Positions 9,294-17,976 of a stretch of DNA of 64,000 bases are shown here, piece after piece. This stretch comes from Sphingopyxis sp. 113P3. Its GTDB lineage: Bacteria; Pseudomonadota; Alphaproteobacteria; Sphingomonadales; Sphingomonadaceae. How positions within the stretch are numbered: the first letter of the stretch is position 1; each line of letters begins with the position of its first letter. The position numbers and the translations under genes were made by a program. The stretch covers positions 1,645,501 to 1,709,500 of the forward strand of contig NZ_CP009452.1 of assembly GCF_001278035.1 (NCBI RefSeq). Direction: 5' to 3'. Below the pieces are notes generated by a model that was given only the letters and a program-made list of their open reading frames with translations, made no database searches and had not been told where the DNA came from.

Positions 9294-10066
9294 CGAGCCT
9301 CTTCGATCTCGCGGGCAAGACGGCTGTCGTTACCGGCGGCGCCAAGGGCGTCGGCGCGATGATCAGCCGGTCGCTGGTCGCTGCGGGCGCGCGCGTGCTC
9401 ATCATCGCCCGACCAAGTGCCGAAAACCGCGCCTTTGCCGAGGCGCTAAACGGTGAGGGGAGGTGCCAGCTGCTCGAGCACGATCTCGCGACCAGCGAAG
9501 GCGTGGCAGCAGCGGTGGCGGCCGTAGGCGGCGCGGCGTCCGAGGTCGATATCCTCGTCAACAATGCCGGCACCTTTACGGCGGCGGCCATCGACGAGAT
9601 CACGCCTGAGCAATGGGACCGAGAACTGGCCGTCAATCTGCGGACGCCCTTCTTTCTCGTCCAGGGCCTTCTTCCGAAGCTGATGGCGGCTGCGCGCGAG
9701 GATGATCCGGCGCGCGTGATCAATATCGGATCGATCGCGGCGCTTTGGGCGAAGAGCAGCAGTGCCTATGCCTACAGCGCCGCGAAAGGTGGACTTCACC
9801 AGCTTACTCGAGCGCTGGCATCGGACCTGACCCGCAAGGGCATCAACGTAAATGCAATCGCACCGGGCTTCTTCCCGAGCGACATGACTGACGGATTCTT
9901 TACCGCCGTGCCGGGACTTAAGGAGCAGATGATCGAGGGAATCCCGGCAGGGCGCCTCGGACGCGAGGCCGATATAGGAGGAACGGTGGTGTATCTTGCG
10001 TCGGGCGCTGGATCCTATGTCTCAGGCGCGATAATCCCTGTCGAGGGAGCCCTATGGTCGGCATAA
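9290..10066 (+). CDS. Short-chain dehydrogenase/reductase
   Basis: A 258-residue classical SDR. The nucleotide-binding motif is TGGAKGVG near residue 16, followed by NNAGT and GSIAALW. The catalytic pair is Tyr162 and Lys166 (YSAAK), and IAPGFFPSDMT follows. It would oxidise or reduce a hydroxyl or keto group with NAD(P). The ATG at 9290 overlaps the ALDH stop; a longer open frame would run far into the ALDH gene and is unlikely. Its 3' end overlaps the EthD-domain gene by 13 bases. Confidence 0.92.
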   Translation: MTSLFDLAGKTAVVTGGAKGVGAMISRSLVAAGARVLIIARPSAENRAFAEALNGEGRCQLLEHDLATSEGVAAAVAAVGGAASEVDILVNNAGTFTAAAIDEITPEQWDRELAVNLRTPFFLVQGLLPKLMAAAREDDPARVINIGSIAALWAKSSSAYAYSAAKGGLHQLTRALASDLTRKGINVNAIAPGFFPSDMTDGFFTAVPGLKEQMIEGIPAGRLGREADIGGTVVYLASGAGSYVSGAIIPVEGALWSA

Positions 10067-10785
10067 GCACCGTCGCGCTGATCGAGCGGCGCGTCGATAT
10101 CAGCCGCTCGCTCTTCACACGCTACTGGCGCGATGTGCATGGGGTCATGGCGGCACGAATTCCCGGGTTTGCCAGCTATACGCAATATCATGTGACCCCG
10201 ATCGATGCTTCCGCCGAACCGTTCGAAGGCATCGCGATCGTAACCTATCGGACGGAGGATGACCGGGCCGGTCTCATCCATAGCGAGGTAACCCAGCACA
10301 TCCATCTCGACGAGCAGAATGTATTTCGCCGCGCGCTTCTCTATAATCTGGAGGAGGGGGCATCGCGACATTTATGCGGCAGCGCAGAGGCCGAAGGGCA
10401 GGTGATGTTTGTCGTGGTCGAGGCTGGCCATGACAGCGATGCCGCGCTCGCGGCGCTGAACGACACGGCTATCTACCTCGCGGCTTATGATCTTAGGGGG
10501 GGCGATCCATCGCGGTGGAATCTAACCGATGCAGGGGAACGCATCTTCATTGCGCTACTGCACGGTATTTGGCCCGACCGCGACAGCGCGATTGCGGCCT
10601 CCCGATCGTGCGATGGGGTCGCCTATCTGCTCGATGAGCGACATGTGATGGTCAAGGACGGCAGGGCGACACCCGTCGGCCTGCGCGGGCTCGATGCCGT
10701 GAAGACGATCGAGGAGGCTGGGGCTGATAACCAGCTTACCGATGCAGTGGTGCGGGCTGTGTACGGAACATCGGCAGCGCCATGA
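10054..10785 (+). CDS. EthD-domain protein
   Basis: A 243-residue protein with an N-terminal EthD / dimeric alpha-beta-barrel domain (residues about 1-105), shown by SRSLFTRYWRDVHGVMAARIPGFASYTQYHV-like spacing: the FTRYWRDVHG helix and then a conserved tyrosine strand. The second half (about 110-243) is probably a diverged repeat of the same fold. EthD proteins assist ether-cleaving P450s or act as small ring-modifying or lyase enzymes. Genes overlap on both sides (13 bases with the SDR, 4 bases with the MFS gene), so it is part of the cluster. The precise role is unknown. Confidence 0.75.
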   Translation: MVGISTVALIERRVDISRSLFTRYWRDVHGVMAARIPGFASYTQYHVTPIDASAEPFEGIAIVTYRTEDDRAGLIHSEVTQHIHLDEQNVFRRALLYNLEEGASRHLCGSAEAEGQVMFVVVEAGHDSDAALAALNDTAIYLAAYDLRGGDPSRWNLTDAGERIFIALLHGIWPDRDSAIAASRSCDGVAYLLDERHVMVKDGRATPVGLRGLDAVKTIEEAGADNQLTDAVVRAVYGTSAAP

Positions 10786-12023
10786 CCCTGCCGGGCGAAT
10801 TCGGCGGGAAGAGCTTCCTGCTCGCCAGCGCGGCGCTCGGTCTGTCGACCGGCATGACAGCGACGCTGTTCTACAGTCTGGGTAGCTTCATTCCCTCTCT
10901 CGAAGCAGAGTTCGGCTGGAGCCGTGGCGATATCTCGCTCGCGGTCGCGTTGATGACGCTGGCCGTATTCCTATCGGGGTGGGCTGCCGGGCGTCTGTGC
11001 GACCGGTACGGCGCCGCCAATGTCGGGGCGGCGAGCCTGGTCGCCTATGCGCTCGGGGTCATCCTTCTCGTCACCACAGCGCGGAGCATCGAACTCTTCT
11101 GGGCATTTTACGCTGCCATCGCGCTCCTAGGCGTAGGATCGACGCCGATTGTCCTTGTTCGGCCGATTGCGGCAGTGTTCGAGAGGCAACGGGGACTGGC
11201 GCTGGGGATCGCGCTGACCGGCGCGGGGCTGGCCGGCTTTTGGGTTCCACAGCTCGTCGCGGCAGTCATCGAGGTTGCCGGCTGGCGGGCTGCCTATCTC
11301 GCGCTGGCCGCGATCGCTATCGCTGCCGCGCCCATTGTCTGGTTCGGATTCCGGAGCGTGCCGCAGGGCAGGAGGGCCGGCCCGTCCGAGGCCGCGGTCA
11401 GCGGCATGACGGCTGCAGAAGCGCGGCGGACCGGCCGCTTCTGGCTGCTCACGGTGATTTCCTTTGCGATGGCGGCCGGCCTTGGCGGGGTGGTCGTTCA
11501 TCTCGTGCCGCTGTTTCAAGATCTTGGCGCAGATCCGCTCTCCGCGGCGCGTACCGCGTCTCTCGTCGGACTGTCCAGCGTCGTCGGGCGGCTCGGGATC
11601 GGCCTGCTGCTTGACCGCTTCCCTGCCGCCATCGTCTCGCTGGCAATTCTGGCTCTTGCTGCCTTCGGTATCACGCTCCTGCTTCTCGATGGACTCGTGA
11701 TGGGGACGCTCGCGGCCATTCTGCTCGGCATGGCGGCGGGCGCCGAAATCGATCTCCTCGCATATCTAACCGCGCTTCATTTTGGGCAGCGCCAATATGG
11801 CGCGATCTACGGCTGGCAATATAGCGTCTTTGCGCTCGGCTATGGGCTCAGTCCATTTGCGCTCGGCAAGATGCGCGACGCGGCCGGCGACTATGATGCC
11901 GCGCTCACGGTTAGCGCGCTACTTGTCGGGATTGCCGCGCTGCTCATGCTGGGCTTGCGACAACAGCGACCGTTCGAAGACGATTGTCTCGGGCCTATGC
12001 CCGTGCCATCACCCCCGGCATGA
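10782..12023 (+). CDS. Major facilitator superfamily transporter
   Basis: A 413-residue inner-membrane carrier with about 12 predicted hydrophobic segments in two six-helix halves. The loop between helices 2 and 3 carries GRLCDRYGA, a version of the MFS signature GxxxDRxGR. It resembles the oxalate/formate-antiporter and monocarboxylate-type group that sphingomonads place in aromatic-acid clusters. The ATG overlaps the previous stop by 4 bases. Import of the substrate acid or export of a product is inferred from context. Confidence 0.9.
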   Translation: MTLPGEFGGKSFLLASAALGLSTGMTATLFYSLGSFIPSLEAEFGWSRGDISLAVALMTLAVFLSGWAAGRLCDRYGAANVGAASLVAYALGVILLVTTARSIELFWAFYAAIALLGVGSTPIVLVRPIAAVFERQRGLALGIALTGAGLAGFWVPQLVAAVIEVAGWRAAYLALAAIAIAAAPIVWFGFRSVPQGRRAGPSEAAVSGMTAAEARRTGRFWLLTVISFAMAAGLGGVVVHLVPLFQDLGADPLSAARTASLVGLSSVVGRLGIGLLLDRFPAAIVSLAILALAAFGITLLLLDGLVMGTLAAILLGMAAGAEIDLLAYLTALHFGQRQYGAIYGWQYSVFALGYGLSPFALGKMRDAAGDYDAALTVSALLVGIAALLMLGLRQQRPFEDDCLGPMPVPSPPA

Positions 12024-12066
12024 CGCTGAAAAAAATCGACCAGCTGGGCGTTGGTAAGAGCGCGCT

Positions 12067-12408
12067 GTGGTGACCGCGATAGGCGGTTCGGGCTGGTTGG
12101 CACTTGCGATATTGTGCGAGGTTCTCGCGACGTCGTTCCTCAAGAAGGCTGACGGATTCACGCGTCCGCTACCGTCGGCGGTCGTCATCCTGGGTTATGT
12201 CCTCGCCTTCTATTGCCTCTCGATGGCGCTGCGCAGTATTCCGGTCGGCGTCGCCTATGCCATATGGTGCGGCGCCGGCATCGTTCTGGTGACGGCTATC
12301 GCCTGGATCGTCTACGGGCAGAAGCTCGATGCTTGGGCGCTGACGGCTATCGGGCTTATCCTCGTCGGCACGCTGATGCTCAATATGCGGGCGTCGGCGG
12401 GCGGCTGA
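12067..12408 (+). CDS. Small multidrug resistance (SMR/EmrE-type) transporter
   Basis: A 113-residue protein of four transmembrane helices, the normal length for EmrE relatives. Glu18 in the first helix ([16 protein letters not shown]) is the proton/substrate site of the family. The later stretches [14 protein letters not shown] and GQKLD are also conserved in EmrE. It would exchange cationic or hydrophobic compounds for protons as an antiparallel dimer. Tandem GTG codons at 12067 and 12070 can serve as start. It closes the plus-strand cluster. Confidence 0.9.
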   Translation: MVTAIGGSGWLALAILCEVLATSFLKKADGFTRPLPSAVVILGYVLAFYCLSMALRSIPVGVAYAIWCGAGIVLVTAIAWIVYGQKLDAWALTAIGLILVGTLMLNMRASAGG

Positions 12409-12418
12409 CCCCCGCCCC

Positions 12419-13381
12419 TCATCTCCCTGGCACGAGGGCTGTTGGCATGGGTGTGCCTGCGATCGCCGCCTGAATATTGGCAACCGCCATCGCGAATAGC
12501 GCGCCGAGGTTCTCCTGTGTGTGCGATATCTCGTGATTGGTCAGAATTGCGCCGGGAAGATCGCGGAGGGGGCTTGCGGCGGGCAAGGGCTCGGTGACGA
12601 AAACGTCCAGAGCGATCGGTCCGAGATGAGCGACCACCTCGGGGTCGGCCAGAGCCGTTTCATCGACGATCGCGCCGCGGGAAAGATTGATGAGAATCGC
12701 GCCCGGTTTCATCGCCAGCAATCTTGAGCGTGACAGAAGATTGTCGGTGTCCGGCGTCAGCGGCAGCAGCGGCAGGACAACATCGCTTTCGGCGAGCAGC
12801 GTGTCGAGATCGCACTGTTCGAAGGCCGAAGAAGGGGCAACCTTCGAGCGATTGTTGAGCAAGATGCGGGTGTTCCAGCCGCTCAGCCGTTCGATCAAGG
12901 CTCTGGCGATATTGCCATGGCCGATGATCCCGACGGTTTTGCCCTTCAGCATGCGTGCGCGCGGTGGCCCGGTTCGGGTTTCGCCGCGGCGCAGCCGCTC
13001 TTCGGCATCGCGAACCGCGTAAAGCGACGTCAACATGAAGAGCATGGCTGCTTCAGCGACGGACTCGAAATTCTCGGCGACGCGACCATTGGCGAAGGCG
13101 ATCCCGCGATGATGCGCCGCGTCGACGTCGATGCCTTCATAGCCGAGCGACGGCGTGATAATTGCCCTGAGTCCGGGCGCTGCATCCATTTCGGCTCCGC
13201 CACAGGGAACCCCGAACGAAACGAGGATTTGCGTTTCGCTCCAGCCTGGCGCCTCGGCCGGCGTGTCCAGCCCGATCTGCAGGTCGACATGAATTTTGTC
13301 TGATTTTATCGTGGAAACAAGCTTCTCGAGAAACGCCCGTCCGTTGGGCGCGCCCGCAACGAGTAACTTCGTGGTATTCAT
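12419..13381 (-). CDS. NAD-dependent D-2-hydroxyacid dehydrogenase
   Basis: A 320-residue cytoplasmic oxidoreductase that interconverts 2-oxoacids and D-2-hydroxyacids. The Rossmann motif is VGIIGHGNIAR (GxGxxA), followed by INLSRGAIVDE with the substrate-binding arginine and NHEISHTQEN with the catalytic histidine region. The early segment SLGYEGIDVDAAHHRGI is typical of the family. I took the ATG at 13381, which gives the usual family length; an upstream ATG at 13447 is also in frame. It faces the catabolic cluster tail to tail and may supply or drain the hydroxyacid used by the FAD enzyme; this is inference. Confidence 0.88.
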   Translation of the reverse strand: MNTTKLLVAGAPNGRAFLEKLVSTIKSDKIHVDLQIGLDTPAEAPGWSETQILVSFGVPCGGAEMDAAPGLRAIITPSLGYEGIDVDAAHHRGIAFANGRVAENFESVAEAAMLFMLTSLYAVRDAEERLRRGETRTGPPRARMLKGKTVGIIGHGNIARALIERLSGWNTRILLNNRSKVAPSSAFEQCDLDTLLAESDVVLPLLPLTPDTDNLLSRSRLLAMKPGAILINLSRGAIVDETALADPEVVAHLGPIALDVFVTEPLPAASPLRDLPGAILTNHEISHTQENLGALFAMAVANIQAAIAGTPMPTALVPGR

Positions 13382-13887
13382 CGACATCTCGTTCGCTAGC
13401 AGGTTCAAACCGACTTGCATCAGGGCGACGCCTATGCCGATTGGCAAGGGGAGAGAGCGATTATGGCACGTTGGGACATGGTCTGGCTCGCATGGAAGTT
13501 CGACGGGTCCTGAAATCGCCCTCAGAAATCAATCTTCGGCTACTGGGTCTGCTCGCTGCGGGATCGTGTGCGGTTCTGGTCTCCCTTATCTTCCTTCACC
13601 GTAGTTCCCCGCCGCCAAGCGCACGGAGTGAATTCCGCCGGAGAGTGCCTTGCTAGAACTCCGGGAGATGGCGTCGCTGCTCGGCCGGTCGACGAAGCAT
13701 GCGGAAAGCATCAATGAACGCCGGACAGTGCGGCCCACCTGACGAGCGAACGAGGTTCCGGGTCTATCTCTTTGTCGGGAGTGGGGCGGTTCGGGTCCGT
13801 AAGCTTGTCATTGATCGACTCGGACGAGACGCATCTTTGAAAGCCCCCGAATACCGCTTAGATGGATGTCGAATAGGGCTTTTTGAA
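13382..13887. other. About 500 bases without a recognised gene, left of the IS21 element
   Basis: No family is recognisable on either strand. A short plus-strand frame near 13490-13656 has one hydrophobic stretch (LLGLLAAGSCAVLVSLIFL) but no clear ribosome site. Another frame starts at 13699 and runs into the IS21 element; if the element is removed it continues at 16475 and stops at 16555, 89 codons in all. The stretch is probably remnant DNA at the edge of the insertion-sequence island. Confidence 0.4.
13699..13887 (+). pseudogene. 5' part of a small unidentified frame interrupted by IS21
   Basis: The frame from ATG 13699 is open up to the IS21 left end (63 codons). Beyond the right target-site copy it resumes in frame at 16475 and ends with TAA at 16555. 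The reconstructed product would be 89 residues with no motif I recognise. No ribosome site is obvious, so it may be chance. Confidence 0.2.
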
Positions 13888-14008
13888 TGCGGATTCCGAC
13901 GATCGCGCGCATGTATTCCGATCTGATGCCGCGCAGCGTTCCGATTTGATCGCGCGCAGTTGGAGCACCTGATCGTCGGGTAAAGATGTCATGTTGCTAG
14001 TGGCCGGG

Positions 14009-14749
14009 TCAAGCTGCTGCGACGGCGAGTTGCCTGCGCATGGATTCTCCGGTGAGTTCGAGGCGGTGAGCGTTGTGAACGAGGCGGTCCAGGATGGCGT
14101 CGGCGTAGGTTGGATCGCCGATCAGGTCGAACCAGCTGGCCACCGGGAGCTGACTGGTCACGAGCGTTGACCGGCGGCCGTATCGGTCTTCGAGGATCTC
14201 GAGCAGATGGTGGCGGGCATTGCCGTCGAGCGGTTGCAGGCCCCAGTCGTCGAGGATGAGCAGGTCGACGCGGGCGAGGCTCTTCATGCGGCTGGCGATC
14301 CGGCCATCGCCTTTGGCGAGCGACAGGTCGTCGATCAGGCGGGGCAGCCGGGTGTAGAGCACGGAGCGATTGTCGCGGCACGCCTTGTGGCCCATGGCGC
14401 AGGCGAGCCAGCTTTTGCCGACGCCTGCAGGCCCGATGATGGCGCAGTTCTCGTGGGCGGTGATCCAGTCGCCCCTGAGCAGCCTCTCGAACAGCCGGCG
14501 ATCGAGCCCGCGCTGCGCACGGTAATCGACGTCTTCGGGAACAGCATGATGGCGCAGCTTCGCGTGGCGCAGGCGAAGGGCGAGACGCCGATCGTTGCGG
14601 TATGTTGCTTCATGATCGAGTAGCAGCCCGAGCCATTCGGCATGGCTGAGGCTCGTCGCATCGCCATTATGTTCGAGCTCGCAAAACGCGTGCGCCATGC
14701 CGGAAAGGCCGAGTTGGTTCAGCTGATCAAGTGTCGGATGTTTGAGCAT
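14009..14749 (-). CDS. istB: IS21 helper ATPase IstB
   Basis: A 246-residue AAA+ ATPase related to DnaC that works with IstA in target selection and strand transfer. The Walker A motif is GPAGVGKSW, Walker B is LLILDDWG, and the following TSQLPVASW sensor region is present. The start MLKHPTLDQL at 14749 is chosen because IstB proteins begin there; the open frame extends upstream into istA in another frame. It lies 10 bases after the istA stop. Confidence 0.95.
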   Translation of the reverse strand: MLKHPTLDQLNQLGLSGMAHAFCELEHNGDATSLSHAEWLGLLLDHEATYRNDRRLALRLRHAKLRHHAVPEDVDYRAQRGLDRRLFERLLRGDWITAHENCAIIGPAGVGKSWLACAMGHKACRDNRSVLYTRLPRLIDDLSLAKGDGRIASRMKSLARVDLLILDDWGLQPLDGNARHHLLEILEDRYGRRSTLVTSQLPVASWFDLIGDPTYADAILDRLVHNAHRLELTGESMRRQLAVAAA

Positions 14750-14759
14750 TGTCGTCCTC

Positions 14760-16304
14760 TCAGTGGTAATAGCCAGAGCCCCGGATGTTGGTGTGCAGGA
14801 TCGGCGCGCGCTCCGGGGACTGGCGCACGGGAACCTGGTCGAGCCCCTTTTCGAGGATCGATTTGACCGAAGGATAATTGCGCGCCTGGATCTCCAGCGC
14901 GCGCAGCGCGGCCGCCTCGAGGCGCTCAGGCCCGAAGCGCCGGGCAAGGCCAATACTCCCGACGCACGAGCGATAGCCCTGCTCGGGGTGCGGGCGATCC
15001 TCGATGATTTTCTCGATCAGAAGCGACAGCATCGGCCCGATCCGCGCCGCCTCCTCGCGGATTTTCGCCGGCGTCAACTCGCCGTATCGCCGGTGGCTCG
15101 AGGGCATGTGGTCGGCAACCGTCGTATGCCGCCCGTTGCCCGAAGCGCGCATATGGACGGCGATGCGCTCGCCACCGAGGAAGATCTCGACCGTGCGCGC
15201 GGTGACGCGGACGTCGACCTCGCGCCGCGCGAAGCGATACGGCACCGAGTAATGATGGCGCTCGATGGCAATGTGATAATCGAGCCCGACCCGGCAGCGC
15301 TTCCATTGCGCACAGACCCATGGCTCGGCCGGGAGCGGCTTCAGGTTCGGCGCATCGATTTCCTCGAACAGCTCCCGGCGTGTCTTGCCGAACTGGCGCA
15401 GTACCCGCTTGTCGTTGAGCTCAGCCAGGCATTCGGCGATCGCCGCATTCACCTCGGCCAGACTGTAGAAAATCCGGTTGCGCAGCCGGCCCAGAAGCCA
15501 GCGTTCGACGATCCTGACGCAGGCCTCCACTTTCGCCTTATCCCGCGGTTTTCTCGGCCGCGCCGGGAGCACCGCCGTGCCGTAATGGCGTGCCATATCG
15601 GTATAGCCACGGTTGACCATCGGATCGAAGTGACAGGCCTTGATCACCGCGACTTTCGCATTGTCGGGGACCAGCAGTTGCGGCACGCCGCCGAAGAAAG
15701 CGAAGGCGGCATTGTGCGCCTCGATCCAGTCGGCAAACTGCTCGCTCCATGAGGCGCAGGCAAAGGACAGGCTCGAACCGCCGAGCACCGCGACGAACAA
15801 ATGGGCCGCACGCTCCTCGCCGGTTCGGCGGTTCACCACCACCAGCACCTTGTCTCCTGCATAATCGACGAACATCTTTTCGCCGCCCGCATGGGCTTGC
15901 CGCATCACAAGCGGCAACCGGCCCTCCCAGCGCCGGAACAGATCGCACCACCGGCTGTACCGGTAACCGTCCGGGTTCGCCGCGATATACTCCTCCCACA
16001 GAATCTGCAGCGTCACGTGCTTGCGCTTCAGCTCGCGCGCCACCACAGACCAGTCCGGCTCCGGCTGCTTGCGCCGACCAGGCTTCACACCGCAGACGCC
16101 ATAGAGCCGCGCCTCAAGATCCGCGTCGGTCATCGCTTCCGGAACCGGCCATGCCAGCCCCGAGCGCGCGAACCGCTTCAACGTATCGCGAACCGTCGTC
16201 GGACTAACCCCGACCCGCTCACTGACTACCCGCGTCGACAGCCCTGCCAGGCTCAGACGCAAAATCTCGCGCACATGGCGCATCGCAATCCTCCTCGTCG
16301 GCAT
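14760..16304 (-). CDS. istA: IS21 transposase IstA
   Basis: A 514-residue DDE transposase. An N-terminal helix-turn-helix (residues about 10-45, LSTRVVSERVGVSPTTVRDTL) precedes the retroviral-integrase core: a first Asp in KMFVDYAGDK, a second Asp in LLVPDNAKVAV, and the Glu in KAKVEACVRIVERW. A C-terminal Mu-type domain follows. The length matches complete family members. Confidence 0.95.
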   Translation of the reverse strand: MPTRRIAMRHVREILRLSLAGLSTRVVSERVGVSPTTVRDTLKRFARSGLAWPVPEAMTDADLEARLYGVCGVKPGRRKQPEPDWSVVARELKRKHVTLQILWEEYIAANPDGYRYSRWCDLFRRWEGRLPLVMRQAHAGGEKMFVDYAGDKVLVVVNRRTGEERAAHLFVAVLGGSSLSFACASWSEQFADWIEAHNAAFAFFGGVPQLLVPDNAKVAVIKACHFDPMVNRGYTDMARHYGTAVLPARPRKPRDKAKVEACVRIVERWLLGRLRNRIFYSLAEVNAAIAECLAELNDKRVLRQFGKTRRELFEEIDAPNLKPLPAEPWVCAQWKRCRVGLDYHIAIERHHYSVPYRFARREVDVRVTARTVEIFLGGERIAVHMRASGNGRHTTVADHMPSSHRRYGELTPAKIREEAARIGPMLSLLIEKIIEDRPHPEQGYRSCVGSIGLARRFGPERLEAAALRALEIQARNYPSVKSILEKGLDQVPVRQSPERAPILHTNIRGSGYYH

Positions 16305-16465
16305 CCATTCCTCCAGTCGCTAAACAACCGGAAAAATGGTCCTACGATCAGGATTCTCCATCTCGAAAACTGCGCGCGATCACATCGGAACGCTGCGCGG
16401 ATAATTCTCGGAACGCCGCGCGCCATCATCTCGGAACGCTGCGCGCGATCACATCGGAATCCGCA

Positions 16466-16631
16466 CTTTTTGAATATCGAACGACAGTTATGGCTGCAAA
16501 AATGTGGGGAAAAATGTGGGGGAAAGGCACTCTCGACCGAGAATTAAATATATAAAAATCAATAGTTAATCGATCAGTTCGAATCAAGCCCTGCCACCAC
16601 CCTCCAATCCGAGGGCATCCGCTGAAATCCC
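16466..16631. other. AT-richer spacer between IS21 and the ISL3 remnant
   Basis: This 166-base stretch is AT-rich compared with its neighbours, with ATTAAATATATAAAAATCAATAG near 16542-16565 as the extreme (23 positions). It contains the right copy of the IS21 target repeat and no gene. Its composition suggests it came in with other mobile DNA. Confidence 0.4.
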
Positions 16632-16916
16632 GGCTCTTCCCCGTGAACGGGGGATGAGGGTGGATCAGACCCGATTGATGACGCCATTCCAACCGCAAAG
16701 AGCGAGCACGCGCAAGCGGTAGTTGTGAAAGTTGCGGAAGCCGAACGCGCGGCGCGAGATCATCTCCATCTTTGTGTGAAAGCCCTCGGTGATTCCATTG
16801 TTCCTGGAAAAGCGCCACATGCGGGCGACGGGCTCGAGCCAGCTGGTCAGGGTATCGGCGAGGGACTTGAGGGGGCTGGCGGCGAACTGATCGATCAGCC
16901 TGAGCAGGTCGGGGAT
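16632..16916 (-). mobile_element. Truncated ISL3-family element (one end, 285 bases)
   Basis: This block starts with the terminal inverted repeat GGCTCTTCCCCGTGAACG and, as far as I can compare by eye, matches 47040-47324 base for base. It ends abruptly at 16916, where the sequence departs from the full copy. Only the transposase C-terminus and one end remain, so it cannot move by itself. It has the same orientation as the complete copy 30.4 kb away. Confidence 0.9.
16665..16916 (-). pseudogene. ISL3 transposase, C-terminal remnant
   Basis: About 84 residues of the family's C-terminal catalytic segment, including the acidic region NNGITEGFHTKMEMISRR and the final FRNFHNYRLRVL. The first 310 or so residues are missing. 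The few residues before position 16916 come from unrelated flanking DNA. Confidence 0.88.
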
Positions 16917-16989
16917 GTTCGTCGTCAGAACATTCGGCACAACTCGCGGCGTAGATTAGCGGAGTGCGGGCCTCGTCTGGGGGTTGATG

Positions 16990-17976
16990 TTAGGCGGCGA
17001 GCTTGCGGTGCTGCAAGCGCCGATATTCGATGGTCTGTCGCTTGATCCTTTCTCGTCGTTCGATGATGGCCGGGGCCCTGCCGAAGTAGGCGTCGGCGGG
17101 CGTCACGTTATTTAGGCTCTCGTGATAGCGCTGGTGATTGTAATGTTCGACGAAGGCCTCGATCTGGGCTTCGAGGTCGCCGGGCAGGAAGTAGTTCTCC
17201 AGCAGGATGCGGTTTTTCAGGGTCTGGTGCCAGCGCTCGATCTTGCCCTGGGTTTGCGGGTGCATGGGAGCGCCGCGGACATGGCTCATTTTGTTGGCCT
17301 CGATATATTCGGCCAGTTCGCCGGCGATGTAGCTGGGGCCGTTATCGCTGAGCAGCCGGGGCTTGTGCAGCACCGTGGCGCTGTCACAGCCGGAAGCCGC
17401 CAAGGCGAGGTCCAGCGTTTCGGTTACATCCTCGGCACGCATGTTGGTGCACAACTTCCAGGCAATGATATAGCGCGAGAAGTCGTCGAGCACGGTCGAG
17501 AGGTACATCCAGCCCCACCCGATGATCTTGAAGTAGGTGAAGTCGGTCTGCCACATCTCGTTCGGGCGGGTAGTCTTGGTGTGGAACTGATCGGCGGCCT
17601 TTATCACGACATAGGCCGGACTGGTGATCAGATCGTGCGCCTTGAGCAGGCGGTAAACCGTGGATTCCGATACGAAGTAGCGCTTCTCGTCGGTGAAGCG
17701 CACCGCCAGTTCGCGGGGGCTGAGATTGGTCGCGTCGGCTTCCAGCGCCATTTCGATGATCTGGTTCTGGATGTCGTCACCGATGCGGTTCCACACGCGG
17801 CTCGGCGCCGATGGCCGATCCTGTAACGCTTCCGGCCCGGCCCCAAGATAACGGTCATACCAACGGTAGAACGTCCGGCGGGCGATGCCGAGCTTGTCCA
17901 GCGTGCGTTTGGCGGGCAGGTGCGACTGCTCGACGATCCGGATGATCTCGAGCTTTTCGGATGCGGGATACCTCAT
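16990..17976 (-). CDS. IS3-family transposase OrfB (DDE integrase domain)
   Basis: A 328-residue catalytic subunit. An N-terminal helix-turn-helix (TLDKLGIARRTFYRWYDRY) is followed by the rve core with the triad in MWQTDFTYFK, LLSDNGPSY and GKIERWHQTLK, and then EHYNHQRYHESLNN, typical of the family. The ATG overlaps the orfA stop (ATGA). The fused OrfAB would arise by a -1 frameshift in the A7 run upstream, where this frame is already open. Confidence 0.93.
   Translation of the reverse strand: MRYPASEKLEIIRIVEQSHLPAKRTLDKLGIARRTFYRWYDRYLGAGPEALQDRPSAPSRVWNRIGDDIQNQIIEMALEADATNLSPRELAVRFTDEKRYFVSESTVYRLLKAHDLITSPAYVVIKAADQFHTKTTRPNEMWQTDFTYFKIIGWGWMYLSTVLDDFSRYIIAWKLCTNMRAEDVTETLDLALAASGCDSATVLHKPRLLSDNGPSYIAGELAEYIEANKMSHVRGAPMHPQTQGKIERWHQTLKNRILLENYFLPGDLEAQIEAFVEHYNHQRYHESLNNVTPADAYFGRAPAIIERRERIKRQTIEYRRLQHRKLAA

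Larger units (their letters stand above)
13888..16465 (-). mobile_element. IS21-family insertion sequence, complete (istAB)
   Basis: A 2578-base element. Its ends form a perfect 12-base inverted repeat: TGCGGATTCCGA at 13888 and TCGGAATCCGCA ending at 16465, with the TG...CA termini of the family. It is flanked by the 9-base direct repeat CTTTTTGAA (13879-13887 and 16466-16474), the expected target duplication. Inside each end lie several further copies of a GTTCCGA...GCGCGCAG unit (13912-13958 on the left, 16381-16459 on the right), like the multiple terminal repeats to which IS21 transposases bind. It carries istA then istB on the minus strand. Everything needed for mobility looks intact. 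Confidence 0.93.

Noticed and set aside
11127..11519. Antisense frames over the MFS gene
   Set aside because: They have low complexity, no family likeness, and the MFS strand fits throughout.
13441..13656. Possible small membrane protein
   Set aside because: It has one hydrophobic stretch but overlaps the start region of the hydroxyacid dehydrogenase on the other strand, has no convincing ribosome site and no known family.
16577..16599. A stretch resembling the 3' end of a tRNA (TTCGAAT, then CTGCCACCA), possible island attachment site
   Set aside because: The spacing from the T-loop to the CCA is off by one and no matching T-stem or acceptor strand is found; it is too weak to call.
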